DNA from: Garcia nutans
Taxonomy: Eukaryota > Streptophyta > Magnoliopsida > Malpighiales > Euphorbiaceae
Assembly (NCBI GenBank): GCA_947685225.1
Contig: CANTUV010000053.1
Location: forward strand, 7,549,501-7,613,500
Direction of reading: 5' to 3'
Length of the DNA: 64,000 nucleotides
The translations under genes and the position numbers were made by a program. Below are positions 45,476-58,040 of the stretch, piece after piece (within the stretch, counting starts at the first letter, position 1; every line of letters starts with the position of its first letter). Below the pieces are notes generated by a model that saw only the letters and a list, made by a program, of their open reading frames with translations, was not told the DNA's origin and ran no database searches.

Positions 45476-46491
45476 GACCAGAAATCATGAATTCGAACTT
45501 TCATCCATGAAAACACCAACACTTCAAAACTCATATTTCATCACCCTTAATCAACATCTTGGTTAAATTCATCAATTACCCATCTATTTAACACTTAAAT
45601 AACTTCAATATATCATAATCATAAGCATAATATACCTCACCAAGAATCAATTACTCAAATCCCCAAATCATCTATACTAAACCCTTACTCAACAATCTCA
45701 ACAATTCATCATCATCCTCACATCTAACCATGTTATTTCACAATTAATCATGTTATCATCATCTAAATACCAATTCCACACATATATATACTTCAATCTT
45801 TCATTAACATCATCATCATCATCATCAAATAACCATATCAAATCCAACTCAAACGATAGGAATCAAGACAAGCAAATGAATACTTACTTGGATAATATGC
45901 CAAATCTTTAATAACCATCTTCAATCCTCTCAAAATCCCTTTGGGTTTGATGTAAATAGGGATGAAATCACCATCTCTCTCTCTCTCTCTCTCGTTCAAA
46001 AAGAAAAGGAAGAAGAAGGGAAGAAGATCTTTTCTTCTTTTCCCTTACTCATCGTATATATATATATAATAAAATAAATATACCCAATATCCTTCACCAC
46101 ATATCTTTCCCTTTGACTTTCTTTCTTCCTTTTCCTTTTATTATTATTTTTATTATTATTAATTATTTAATTAACCTTACTTCTCCTACACCACTATATC
46201 CCTTAAGCATATGTGATGTATATGTTGGTATATGTATATCACATATATATATATATATTGCTTTTATATTTTCCCATATATTTCCCAAATACCATCCATA
46301 CATATTATCCTTCATATACATATATCTCTTATAATATTTTCCTTACATATTTTACCAACATATCATCTCACATCTACTTCTCCAACGTACACCAAAATCG
46401 GGATATTAGATTAAGTCATTAAACATACACATTAAATCCATATACAACCATAATTATTCCAAACTCTTAGGGTGTATTTTGGGATATTACA

Positions 46492-46507
46492 ATTCTCTCC
46501 CCCTTAA
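46492..46507 (-). promoter_or_regulatory. Polypurine tract of element H
   Basis: On minus TTAAGGGGGAGAGAAT precedes the LTR start TGTAATATCC; next to it is AATTTCGAGGACGAAATTAT, a near-perfect inverted repeat also present in J. Confidence 0.85.
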
Positions 46508-49500
46508 ATAATTTCGTCCTCGAAATTATCTAGTACACTAGCAATCCACTCTTAACACAATACCATCTTAACTTCCACATGAAGTTAATTATATGCTTAA
46601 GTCATTATGTTATCATATCATACAGTTTTTACTCTCCCCCTTAGAGTCAATTATCTTCTCTAAATTCCATAATTCATCATTCTATATGCTTATATATCTT
46701 AGTATTTCCTTAACAAAGCAACCAAAATAATTCCTCACATTTCCAATGAATATACCTTTAAACAAAAATCAAATCATCTTATATAATACTTATACTTCGT
46801 CTGATCATAATCTTCAAGATATTTTATTACTTCATAATTACTTTCTTAACTTTAACTTTACAAAACATTGATTTATATTATACTATTATTTATCCCGTCA
46901 TTATACTCATCTTTAGAATAGACTTTGATCAAACCTTAATTGATAACAAGAGCCTTATTTTTCACATACTTAATTCCTTCTCTAGTATGCTTTTCACTTG
47001 TACGCATATGAATACAACACCTTCCAACTTATTTTATAAATAATCAATCTTTTCCCTTGTATCAATATTTATAACTCTATTCATTCATGTCCATTCACAC
47101 TTTAAAATTATACATCATATACATTATCATGTAAATTTTATACTCTGAGTACAACTATTCATTTTAAATCTCAAATGAGTAATAATCTTCATAGAATCTA
47201 GATCAATTGATCTTTCTGTCACCAAACATCCACACTTCAATCTTGTTCAATTCAAACCAACAATTAACTTATCATTAGGTTTCACATTATATATATGACC
47301 TGATTTCTTTGGATCAAACCGAGATTCAAATCTTAATCTCTTTAGTTCCATACTCAGTCAAATTATCACGATAACAAATCACTCAAACTTGTCTTTTAAT
47401 ATACAAATAGTTTATTCACTTAAACCCCAAGTCCATTCATATATATTTACTTTATATAATAAACATATTCAGTATACTTTCAACCACATAATATAATTTC
47501 TCCCTTTGAAAATCTCATCACCTATCATATTATTACTATATTTACATTACTTACCTTTTTATCACATTATCCATAACTCAAAACATTTTCATACTTCTCT
47601 TTTCATAATTATAAATAGATTTCTAACATAAAATAATAGGGTACAACTTTATCAATCATAACTCCTAACCATATTCTAAACACATAGTTATCAATCTCAC
47701 CAAAATAGTACTATAGCCATATTATCTTAGTCCCAAATCTGTGGACAACCAAAACTAATCAGCCAAAATATAATAAACATAACATATGGCCTCGAGAGAT
47801 TAATAATCAAGCCTGGGACTTACAAATCAATACTATTCTTCTATTATTCCATTTTCAATCTTCTCAATTACCATATTAAATTGTATCTCAAGAATTTCAT
47901 ATTCATACTTTAAACTTTTGCTACACCAAAAGTTAACACATTCCAACTCCGTTTCAACTCAGTTTATACTCGATTATATGATCATTATTAACTTAATTTA
48001 TCTTTCAACAATATTACTATAAACATTTCTTACTATGTGCATATTCAATCATATACAAATTTTACAAAAATTCCATTTGTTGCTTCATTTCTAATCCATT
48101 TATAATCTCTTATTATATCCAAAGACATAGAACCTTTCCACATAAATACTTTGGAGCCCAAAATATTATATACTTATTAAGTTCAGTGATCACCATAACA
48201 ATTTCCATTGTCCAGAATTACTCAAGTCCATTCCACTATCAATTCCATCACATAATTCATCTAGCTTTACAAAGTTCAAGACCTAATCTCTTTTAGGTCC
48301 ACTAATACATGCAACATTATTCTTATTTTTAAACATATAGTCATACCACATACCTATTCATAGGTTACCTCCAAAATGTAACCCATTACCCACATTCTTT
48401 ACATATTACAATTACATTCATATCGAAGAACTTCTCTCATATAACCTATACATGTATACACTTAATTATACGATCTTGTTTAATGTTCCTTTTTCATACA
48501 TTCTATACAAAGTTAACGTTTATTATTTTCCCTTGAACATTATCATTCTCATTCTTTCAATATAAGAAAACAAATATTCATCATCACAACAATTGTACAT
48601 ATTCTAACCATAATAACATTTCACATACATCTTGATCACATTTCCAATGTGACATCTCTTTCACTTTTGTCTTTAAAACATTTAATATATTTTCATATCT
48701 ATTTATTTACCCTTTTCAGTCAAATGACTTAAAATAACTCCATTGCATTTGCTTGTTCACCTCCCTTCTTATTTCACAACAAATTTTTTTATACTATCGT
48801 TCTCATTACCCAATTTGTAATATTCTCAAATGACATAATATTCATTGCAAATAACTCATGTGTTTAACATACGTTAAACTGTTGATATGTAAATAATCCT
48901 TATCAAATTTCCATTAACATCCTAGATTCTCAAATCACTATCTTACCTAAACTTCAATTACAAATCTCATCTTTTCTTATTATCAACTTTTAAAGACATC
49001 ATATGCAATTATACCACCAAACAACATCAAAACATATAATTTTCACAATCATTAAGCTCATTTCAAAAACTCAAATGTCACATACTGCCACCATTAACAT
49101 GAGCTTTCACAATATTCAAGCATATCACATTCCTAATATTGAAATCACAATGTTTGAATTAAAACAACAATACCAATTTATATTCTTACTTAACCAATAT
49201 CATCTCTTTTTCCTTTAAACAAAACCTTAACTTTATATATATATACCCCAAACTTTAAAATAATCACACTTTATCTATACTAATCAACTCATTCAATATC
49301 CCACCATACTCTTCTCATTTTAATAATATACCTTTCAATATTAACAATCCAACATTATTTTCTCTGTCTAAAAACCCCAACATAAACTTTATTATAAAGA
49401 GGTTCAAAGTGTAGAAGAAAGAGTACATACTCTTATCTTGATTTGATTTTTAACTCATTTTCAACTTTATTCTCCTTTTCATTTCTTGATGTTTCAATTC

Positions 49501-49919
49501 ACATAATGTCCTACATAAAATTACTCATAAACATCAACATTGCATTCCATGTTGCACATAACATGACATTTTTCATATGCATCATCAATATACATATATC
49601 ACATTACATTTCACAATTCGTTTCTCATCATCAATTAGGCACTATGCCTCAATTATAATTCATTTCCAACATCATTGCCAACAATCATGGTTTTTCATCA
49701 CATCAAAATAGTATACACATATATCATCAACTATATTGGACATCTCATATAACACAAATATTCTACAATTCATATAATGCCACATCCGAGACCAACCTAG
49801 GTGTCAATGCATATGCATGTATTACAAATTTCATTTCAAAACTTTTCCTTTTTACTTCTATTCAAACTTTTCAAAACTTTTCTTTTTAATTCTACTTAGG
49901 CCGAGAATCTCGAACCTAA
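46508..49919 (-). other. Element H internal region, non-coding
   Basis: About 3.4 kb of AT-rich sequence without any long reading frame and without recognisable gag or pol. It is collinear with the J internal region: both share the blocks after the primer site ('ttcgagattctcggcctaag', 'catgcatatgcattcac' type words, 'ggttggtctcg') and before the polypurine tract. Conservation of a fixed-length non-coding interior suggests a structural or packaging role, which is inference. Confidence 0.8.
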
Positions 49920-49931
49920 GCTCTGATACCA
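49920..49931 (-). promoter_or_regulatory. Primer binding site of element H (initiator tRNA-Met type)
   Basis: On minus TGGTATCAGAGC, seven bases after the LTR end. It is the standard initiator tRNA-Met primer site of plant LTR elements, including Tekay. Confidence 0.88.
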
Positions 49932-49938
49932 AAATAAT

Positions 49939-52900
49939 TGTAACACCCCAATACTCTATATAAATACTATAGATATACGAGGTATACATACAGTACGTAT
50001 ACAAAGTATAAGGATGTCACTTATCATTACAAATAAAGTCCTTATATTGAGTCCTAACCATATTGCATTAATAAAAAGAGCATTTACCAAATCATCATAC
50101 TTTTAATGATCTTAAAAGTATATAGTAATCTTATCTTTATCAAAATTCATTTATACATATGAATACATTTATGTCAGAAATACTGCATAATTAAAATTTT
50201 ACATGTATGCATCACCCTCTAGTTGGTCTCGGCAAACTCTTACTTTACTCGTGGCATAGAGAAAGACTTCATATCTACCATCTACTCACCTGCGCGATTA
50301 AACATCCGCGCTAAGCCCGAGAGCTTAGTAGTACAAATATATATGATATAAATATACATTATAGAATTAATGACATATAATGATATATCAATTCCATATA
50401 CCATTAGTTGCATATCATGTTTCCCTTTTTAATTACATCTTTCATATATCTCTACTATTCTCATATATTATATATATAACAAACACCAACCACAATTCCA
50501 TCATTAATAATCACAACGAATATATCAATACACATATCACATATCATAATTCATAACATCAACCACAATTCCCTCATTAATATTCACCATTCATGAATCA
50601 CATTTACAACAAGACAACCATAGACTTCATTATTCATTTATTTCATCACTTATATATCACTTAGAAAACAAAGACAGACTCGGGCCCAACAGACACTAAT
50701 ATGTTATTCAAAGTTCAGAGTTACTGCTTTGGTCTATAATCATAATCATCGAGCCCGTAGGCAATACACATATATATATCTCTATCCATGGATAGGGTAA
50801 CAGACCCAGTCTCTTGGACCATCAACTCAACATGCTTGAGGAGATCCTCAACCCGGCTAGACTGTTACCTGTAACAGACCCAGTCTCTTGGACCATCAAC
50901 CCGACTAATCGAGGAGATCCTCAACCCGGCTAGACTGTTACTTTAATTCACATTTATCATTTCACATTTCTCATAGTGTAACAGACCCAGTCTCTTGGAC
51001 CTCAATTTGAAGAGATCCTCAACCCGGCTAGACTGTTACATTCATAGGCATGCCTGCCAAATTCAGAACTCTGAAACTTGAATCAACATATTAGACACAA
51101 AATCATTTTACATTTCTTTCTCAATTCATTTCTCATTTCATTATCATCATTATAGCCAACCCCCATGGCTTTATATCTCATTTAAATCATCATAGCCAAT
51201 CACAATGGCTTCACATGTCATTTAGATCATATCTCAATTCACATTACAACACTTCATCATTCAAGTATACATAATCAATTTCATTAAACACATAGACAAC
51301 ATGTCCACTTATTTCATTTTAATCATTATTACCAACTATAATGATATCACATTTCATCATTTCTCAAGACATTAATATAATTCCTCATTATAATATTTAT
51401 CATAACAAATTACATTGCACATACCTTTTTGAATGATCACCATAGCTTTCACACTATACAATTAAAAACATTAGTCACATTATATTAACCATATAATAAA
51501 TTACTTAACATTGTTTTAAGTCTCAAAAACCATATAAAAGAATGCATCTTTGTAAGTTGTACTTACCTCAAGAGCTATTCCCAACAATCTATACCTTTCC
51601 TCTTCCAAGAATTCTCAACATTAAAGTTAATGCAACACAACCTCCTCAAAACCTAATCCAAAGATAATTATATTCATAAGAAAATAAGAATAATAACTAA
51701 CTAGGGCAAACTCAATACTTGACACGCTCATTAACACGGGCGTGTCCCTGATCGTGCCCTAAACCAACAATACAGAAGCTTTGACACGCTCAGTAACACA
51801 AGCGTGTCACTGGACGTGTCACTCATTCTGCCTCACAGAAACATTAACACGCCCAACAACACGGGCGTGTTCATGGCCGTGTCAATTACTTTTTCTCATA
51901 GTAGCTATAACACGCTCAGTAACATGGCCGTGTTAATGGTCGTGTCACAAACGTCCAACTCAGTACCGATTACACGCCCAACCACACGGCCGTGTCACTG
52001 GTCGTGTCAGACCAGAAATCATGAATTCGAACTTTCATCCATGAAAACACCAACACTTCAAAACTCATATTTCATCACCCTTAATCAACATCTTGGTTAA
52101 ATTCATCAATTACCCATCTATTTAACACTTAAATAACTTCAATATATCATAATCATAAGCATAATATACCTCACCAAGAATCAATTACTCAAATCCCCAA
52201 ATCATCTATACTAAACCCTTACTCAACAATCTCAACAATTCATCATCATCCTCACATCTAACCATGTTATTTCACAATTAATCATGTTATCATCATCTAA
52301 ATACCAATTCCACACATATATATACTTCAATCTTTCATTAACATCATCATCATCATCATCAAATAACCATATCAAATCCAACTCAAACGATAGGAATCAA
52401 GACAAGCAAATGAATACTTACTTGGATAATATGCCAAATCTTTAATAACCATCTTCAATCCTCTCAAAATCCCTTTGGGTTTGATGTAAATAGGGATGAA
52501 ATCACCATCTCTCTCTCTCTCTCTCTCGTTCAAAAAGAAAAGGAAGAAGAAGGGAAGAAGATCTTTTCTTCTTTTCCCTTACTCATCATATATATATATA
52601 TAATAAAATAAATATACCCAATATCCTTCACCACATATCTTTCCCTTTGACTTTCTTTCTTCCTTTTCCTTTTATTATTATTTTTATTATTATTAATTAT
52701 TTAATTAACCTTACTTCTCCTACACCACTATATCCCTTAAGCATATGTGATGTATATGTTGGTATATGTATATCACATATATATATATATTGCTTTTATA
52801 TTTTCCCATATATTTCCCAAATACCATCCATACATATTATCCTTCATATACATATATCTCTTATAATATTTTCCTTACATATTTTACCAACATATCATCT

Positions 52901-53023
52901 CACATCTACTTCTCCAACGTACACCAAAATCGGGATATTAGATTAAGTCATTAAACATACACATTAAATCCATATACAACCATAATTATTCCAAACTCTT
53001 AGGGTGTATTTTGGGATATTACA
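49939..53023 (-). mobile_element. Element H: 5' LTR (3085 bp)
   Basis: It matches 43405-46491 almost base for base, including the three GTAACAG units (50797-51039) and the hairpin array (about 51721-52009). The visible differences are a G/A change before the TA run ('catcgtatata' against 'catcatatata') and small differences in TA and CT run lengths. The right flank is GCTCA, the duplication. Confidence 0.9.
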
Positions 53024-53028
53024 GCTCA

Positions 53029-54613
53029 TGCGGCTTTAACTACTGAGAAGCATAAGCTATGACTCTACCTTCCTGCATCAAAACACAACCTAAAGCTTTA
53101 TGTTAAGTATCACTATAAATCACAAATGGTTTATCTTCCACAGCCAAAATAAGAACAGGAGCTTGAGTCAACATCTCTTTCAACTACTCAAAACTTGCTT
53201 GACACTATTTTGTCCACAAAAATCTAACTCCCTTCCGAAATAATCTGGTGAGTGTTGTAGCTATCAAAGAAAAACTCTTCATAAACCGTCGGTAAAAGCC
53301 TACCAAACCTAGAAAACTTCTAACCTTTTTCATAGTCTTCGATGGACTCTAATTCAAAATGGCCTCAACTTTACTTGAATCAACTCTTATACCATCTGCT
53401 GACACCACATGACCAAGAAAAGTTATTTGATAAAGCCAAAATTCACACTTAGATAGCTTAGCATATAATTGCTTCTCCCTCAAGGTCTGTAATACAATCC
53501 GTAGATGCTCATCATGCTCCTCCTTATTATTCTAATACACCAAGATATCATTGGTAAAGACCACCATAAACTGATATAGATAGGGTCAAACACCCTGTTC
53601 ATCAAATCCATAAAAATTGTTGGTGCATTCGTCAATCCAAAAGGCGTCACCAAAAACTCATAATGCTTATACCTTGTGCAAAAAGCTGTCTTAGATATAT
53701 CTTCAGCTCTGACTCTCAACTGATGGTACCCTGATCTCAAATCAATCTTGGAGAATACTATTGCACCCTTCAACTGATCAAAGAGATCATCTATCCTAGG
53801 CAAAGGATACTTGTTCTTGATAGTCACCTTATTCAACTCCCTATAATCGATGCACAGTCTCAAAGTACCATCCTTCTTCTTCACAAACAAAACAGGTGCT
53901 CCCCACGGAGACACACTAGGGTGAACAAATCCCTTATCCAACAACTCCTGCAACTGCACCTTCAACTCTCCCAACTCAACAGGTGCCGTTTGATAAGGAG
54001 TACTAGAGATAAGAGTGGTACCAGGCAACAAATCGATACCAAACTCAACCTCTCTCTCAGGGAGTATCCTTGGCAACTCCTCAGAAAAAACATCTGGAAA
54101 TTCCACAACTGTGAGTATACTATCAAGTTGAGAACCCATTACTCTGGTATCTACAACATGATCAATATAAGCATCACACCCTTTCCAAATCAACCTCCTA
54201 GTTGCAACAGTTGAAACAAACATGGATGCAAGCTGTCTCTGCTCACTAGATACCATAACACTTCTACCATCACCGGTTCTCAGGGTAACACACTTCTTTT
54301 GACAGTCTACCATAGCTCTGTGCTTGGACAACCAATCCATGCCTAAGATCAAATCATACTCCTTAAAAGGCATTTTAATCAAATCACCAAGAAACACCTC
54401 ATCCTGCACCACAACTAAACTATCTTGGTGCACCTTGCTAACTACCACACTATGCCCTAAAGGATTTTTCACCAAAACATCAAATCCTAGGGATTCTAAA
54501 TGCAATTTAGACACAGGCAAGATGGATGCACTTATATATGAATATGTAGATCCTGGATCAATTAGAGCAAGAACTGAAATTCCAAATAAAGAGAATGTAC
54601 CCGGCTGAAGCAT
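53029..54613 (-). pseudogene. Element G protease and reverse transcriptase, broken
   Basis: Protease: ALIDPGSTYSYI, where chromoviruses usually have D-S/T-G, so the residue after the catalytic aspartate is proline. Then EYDLILGMDWL. RT: WGAPVLFVKKKDGTLRLCIDYREL, FSKIDLRSGYHQLRV and FGLTNAPTIFMDLMN. A frameshift follows MNRVF near 53580; in the next frame the active site reads VFTNDILVY, where FIDDIL is expected, so the first catalytic aspartate is asparagine, with a stop two codons on. The connection domain VRSFLGLVGFYRRFMKSF (near 53290) and the first part of RNase H follow with more stops. It continues at 43404 on the other side of H. The open frame runs 54613-53480. Confidence 0.85.
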
Positions 54614-54628
54614 CTGGCTGCCTCTGCA

Positions 54629-55399
54629 TCACATACACTCATTGAGATGACCCAGCCTCATCAGGTCTACTGCCTCCGGATGTAGAGCCTCCTCTCTGAC
54701 TAATCCCAGGTCCACCACCTCTACTAAAACCTCTAACCCCTCAACCTCCTCTGCTGACACTGGGTAGAGAAGCTGCATTATCAGTCTGTCTATCATCCGG
54801 TAGCTCAGGGCAATCTTTGATGAAATGATCTGGTGACCCACATCTAAAACATACTCTTGGTCCACCCATCTTCCAACAAGCACCCCCATGTGCCCTACCA
54901 CAATGGACACATGTAGGTTGAATAGACTTATGAACCACTAGAGTCGGAGCACTAGATACAGAAACTGTAGGTCTCAGTCTCTGCCTCTGATACTAAAATA
55001 ATCTACTAGACTACCTCTGGCTCCTACTGACTCTCAAAAAATAGCTTCCTCTGCCTCTCTTCATAGATGAAGATCCTGCCTCAAACTGGGGTCTCCTAAC
55101 TCTAATCTCCTCGTCAGTAGCAGCTGCTGCAATAGCTTGCACTCTCTCAACACTTCTGGCAGCTGCAACCAACTGAGAAAAATATTGGTACCGAGAGCCC
55201 ACAATAATACACATAATAGAGGGTCTCAACCCCTCCTCAAATCTCCTGCACCGATCTATCTCATCTGAAATAATCCCATCGGCATAATGACTCAACCGGA
55301 TATACTCAATCTCATACTCTATCACTGTCCAGTTATCTTGTCTCAAACTTAGAAACTCTATCTTCTTAGCATCCTTATACTCCCTCGGAGTATACTTCT
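54629..55399 (-). pseudogene. Element G gag, C-terminal two thirds, broken and truncated
   Basis: The part KYTPREYKDAKKIEFLSL, then RQDNWTVIEYEIEYIRLSHYA and CRRFEEGLRPSI, is a typical retrotransposon gag. Two cysteine motifs follow: CVHCGRAHGGAC and the zinc knuckle CFRCGSPDHFIKDC (near 54850). A stop near 55011 and frame changes near 54740 break it. The N-terminus is cut at 55399 by element I. Confidence 0.82.
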
Positions 55400-56381
55400 T
55401 GTAATATCCTCATGTATGCCCTAGAAGTCTTGGTGATAGTGTTGTTGTTGTTTTTGTTGTTGTTGTTATATATTGGATTGAATGTATATTATGTGATAAG
55501 AAAAGAAATTGAGAAGTGAATGCTTGTGTATATGTGTTTTGGGAAAGGAATTAGGGTTTAGAGAGAATGGTATATGTTGTGTATATGATGATATATATAA
55601 CATATAAATGGGTCAAAGGAAGAATCAAAGGAAAAGAGATATTTTTGTGTTGAGTGTGTAATTACTTAAATGGGCTTATAAGTTAAAAGAGAGTTAGAAC
55701 AAATGGTTAAGGGCATTGAGGTAATTTACCTTTAGAAATCTCTTGGTGGAGATTAAAAGATGGAAAAGTGTTTGACTTGTGGCTATTTTGTTTTCTTTTC
55801 ATTTTGGGTGCCGGTGATTGAAGGAGAGAAAGAGGAAGAGAAGTGTTCTTGATGCTAGAGTTCAATTGAAGAGGTAATCAAAGAGTTTGGTTAGAGATTT
55901 GTGAAATTTCTTCATCTAAGGTAAGAAATCTCTTGTTTTCCTTTGTTAATTTTGAAGTTATGTTTAAAGTGAAGTGTGATTTGTTGATGTAATGATTTGG
56001 TGTATTTGATATGTGTTTGTAAGTGTTAGAATTGATTTAAAGTTAAAAATTGGAATTGGTGTTGGTTTGGTTGGGATTATGGAAAAATAAGTGAAGATTG
56101 ATAGTGGAAAATCAAGAGTAAAGTTTGAGTTAGGGTTTTGAGATGGTTTGTGTTCAAATGTGTTGTTTAAGTGGTTATTGTGATGAATATGTGTTATGAC
56201 ATGAGTTATATCCATTTGAGTGAGTTTGTGTTGGGAATTATATGTTAAAATGCATTTGGAAGAGGGTTGGTTACATTTAGGGTTTTGGTGATGAGTGACA
56301 CGGCCAAAGGAAAGGAGAGACACGGCCAAGCCAAGGAAATTTGGGCGTGTTGGTTGAGTTTTTGAGAGACACGGCCGTTTC
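55400..56381 (+). mobile_element. Element I: LTR fragment (Tekay-like), cut by element J
   Basis: It starts TGTAATATCC at 55400 with flank CTTCT (55395-55399) in the gag of G. The sequence is close to the solo LTR at 13374 ('catgtatgccctagaag', 'ttgcttggtgg' and 'gtgaaatttcttcat' blocks), so I and that solo LTR are the same subfamily. It breaks at 56381 inside its GACACGGCC array, where J begins. Whether I is a solo LTR or a full element cannot be told. Confidence 0.82.
56293..56381 (+). repeat. Start of the hairpin array in the I LTR
   Basis: Three GACACGGCC units ('gagtgacacggccaaagg', 'gagacacggccaagcc', 'gagacacggccgtttc') occur before the cut by J. Confidence 0.75.
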
Positions 56382-56983
56382 TGTAATATCCTAAAGTATA
56401 CCCTAAAAGTGTTGGGGTTACTATTGTACTTGGATTCAATGTGTGTATTGAAGGAAAGAGAAAAGAAGATTTAATGGTATTAATGTTATTATTATTATTA
56501 TTGTTATTATTATTATTATTATTATATATATATATGATAAGAATGAAAGAAAGAACTAGATCTTTCTTTCTTCTTCTCCTTCGTCTTCTTTTCTTAGTGA
56601 ACGAGAGAGAGAGAGAGAGAAGCTAGAGAGAGAAAGATGATTTTGCTTCAAATTACACCAAGGATTAAAGGAATTTAAGAGTATTGAAGATGGAGATGAA
56701 GATTTGGCAACATATTCAAGTAAGTAATCATCTCTTGAGTTGAATTTATTGATTATACTTATATCTATAAGTTTTTATTTCCTTAGTTGGATTTCTTTTG
56801 GATTTGGGTTATGTTTGGTTTGATTGGTGTGTAAGTGGATGATAACAAGAGATTGAAGTATATAAATGTGTAAAATTAACATTTAAGTGATGATGAGTTG
56901 AGATAATTGTAAGGAAAATGATGAAATGTTGATTTGGGGTTTAGTTGGATGAATTTTCGATTGTTTGGTCTTTAAATTATTGT

Positions 56984-57335
56984 AGGACACGGCCAAATCA
57001 TGAGAGACACGGCCAAGTTGGGGCAAATTTGAGTGTGTTGAATGAATTTTGGAGAGACACGGCCACTGACACGGCCGTGTCCCTTGCCCGTGTTCGCTAC
57101 TGTCTGAATTGTGTTGAGAGACACGGCCGTATTCCTTGCCCGTGTCCGGTACTGGATTGTTGTGTTGAAAGACACGGCCACTGACTTGGCCGTGTCCATT
57201 GCCCGTGTTTGCTACTGCTTGAATTGGTGTTGAGTGACACGGCCACGAACACGGCCGTGTCCCTTGGGCGTGTTGGCTACTGGATGTTTAAATTGAGAGA
57301 CACGGCCACAGGCTTGGCCGTGTCCCTTGAGGGTG
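56984..57335 (+). repeat. GACACGGCC / GGCCGTGTC hairpin array (J 5' LTR)
   Basis: Two single GACACGGCCAA units are followed by about five paired units such as GACACGGCCACTGACACGGC next to CGTGTCCCTTGCCCGTGT, each ended by 'tgctactg' or 'ggctactgg'. The central GACACGGCCGTGTC is a perfect palindrome where arms abut. Confidence 0.85.
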
Positions 57336-58040
57336 TTAGTTTTTGTGTTTGTTAATTGTTCTTCATACATTGTTGGATCTTCAATTGTCTTTTGTACTTA
57401 CATACACTTGCAACAATAATGATCCAACCAAATGTATATAGAAGATTCTACATTAATGTATAATGTAAATTGTTTTGTATATAACAATGATGGTATAGGC
57501 AATGTGGAAGATATAATGATCATGGAAAAAGGTTTGTGCAATGCTATTGTTTATGTATTGTTGAGTGATAAATTGAATTGATCAATATGATTTGATGATA
57601 ATGTTGATATTATATGAACTATGTTATGCTTTATGCATTGTCAATCTTATGAATTGTATTGTGCTATATGTAGATTAATGATGCATATGAATAATGACGT
57701 GTTATGTACAATGTGAAATATCATGTGATCATTGATGATGAATTACCTTAATGTTATGATTAAGGCTTGTTTGCCTAATTGATGATATAAATGTGCATTT
57801 GAATAATGAAGTGTTATATAGTGAAATGTTATAAAATGATGTGAAGTCATTGTTATTGACTATGATGATTAAAATATGAAGTGAAGCCATTGTGATTGGC
57901 TCTAATGATTCAAATGAGATATGAAGCCATTGTTATTGGCTATGGCAATTCAATTGAGAATGAAAAGATTTTGTATCTAATATGTTGATTCAAATTTCAG
58001 AGTTCTGGTTTTGGCGGCATGCCTAGAAAATGTGAAAAAG

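Larger units (their letters stand above)
43405..46491 (-). mobile_element. Element H: 3' LTR (3087 bp)
   Basis: The plus-strand ends are TGTAACACCCC and GGGATATTACA. It contains, left to right, the GCGCGAT inverted repeat (43757-43800), three GTAACAG/CTGTTAC units (44263-44505), a GACACG hairpin array (45187-45475), a TCA run, a CT run (45978-45994) and TA runs. The ORF near 45270-45566 is a translation of the array and occurs identically in the other LTR. Confidence 0.9.
43405..53023 (-). mobile_element. Element H: complete non-autonomous LTR retrotransposon (9619 bp)
   Basis: Two LTRs (43405-46491 and 49939-53023) flank a 3447-base internal region with a tRNA-Met type primer site and a polypurine tract but no gag or pol. 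Perfect duplications GCTCA at 43400-43404 and 53024-53028 lie within G's RNase H. The LTRs look nearly identical by eye (differences seen mainly in TA and CT runs), so the insertion is recent. It resembles the large retrotransposon derivative (LARD) class. Mobilisation would need proteins from a Tekay relative. Confidence 0.9.
39148..55399 (-). mobile_element. Element G: Tekay-type chromovirus (Ty3/gypsy), interrupted, 5' end outside the window
   Basis: Right to left on minus: gag with zinc knuckle, protease, RT, [element H], RNase H, integrase, chromodomain-like tail, polypurine tract, 3' LTR. It is inserted in the D LTR at 39147. Its gag is cut at 55399 by element I, so the start of gag, the primer site and the 5' LTR lie beyond the right edge. 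The domain order and the GPYEVLNRVG/HNVFHVSMLRRY integrase tail are typical of the Tekay (Del) lineage. Confidence 0.85.

Noticed and set aside
45270..45566. A 98-residue ORF repeated identically at 51804-52100 as a possible duplicated gene
   Set aside because: It is the same LTR array translated in both LTRs of H. The content is dictated by the hairpin repeats and no family is recognised.
46113..46422. Overlapping small ORFs near the TA-rich part of the H LTR
   Set aside because: Low-complexity TATA runs; the same ORFs recur at 52647-52954 in the other LTR with frame changes caused only by TA-run length.
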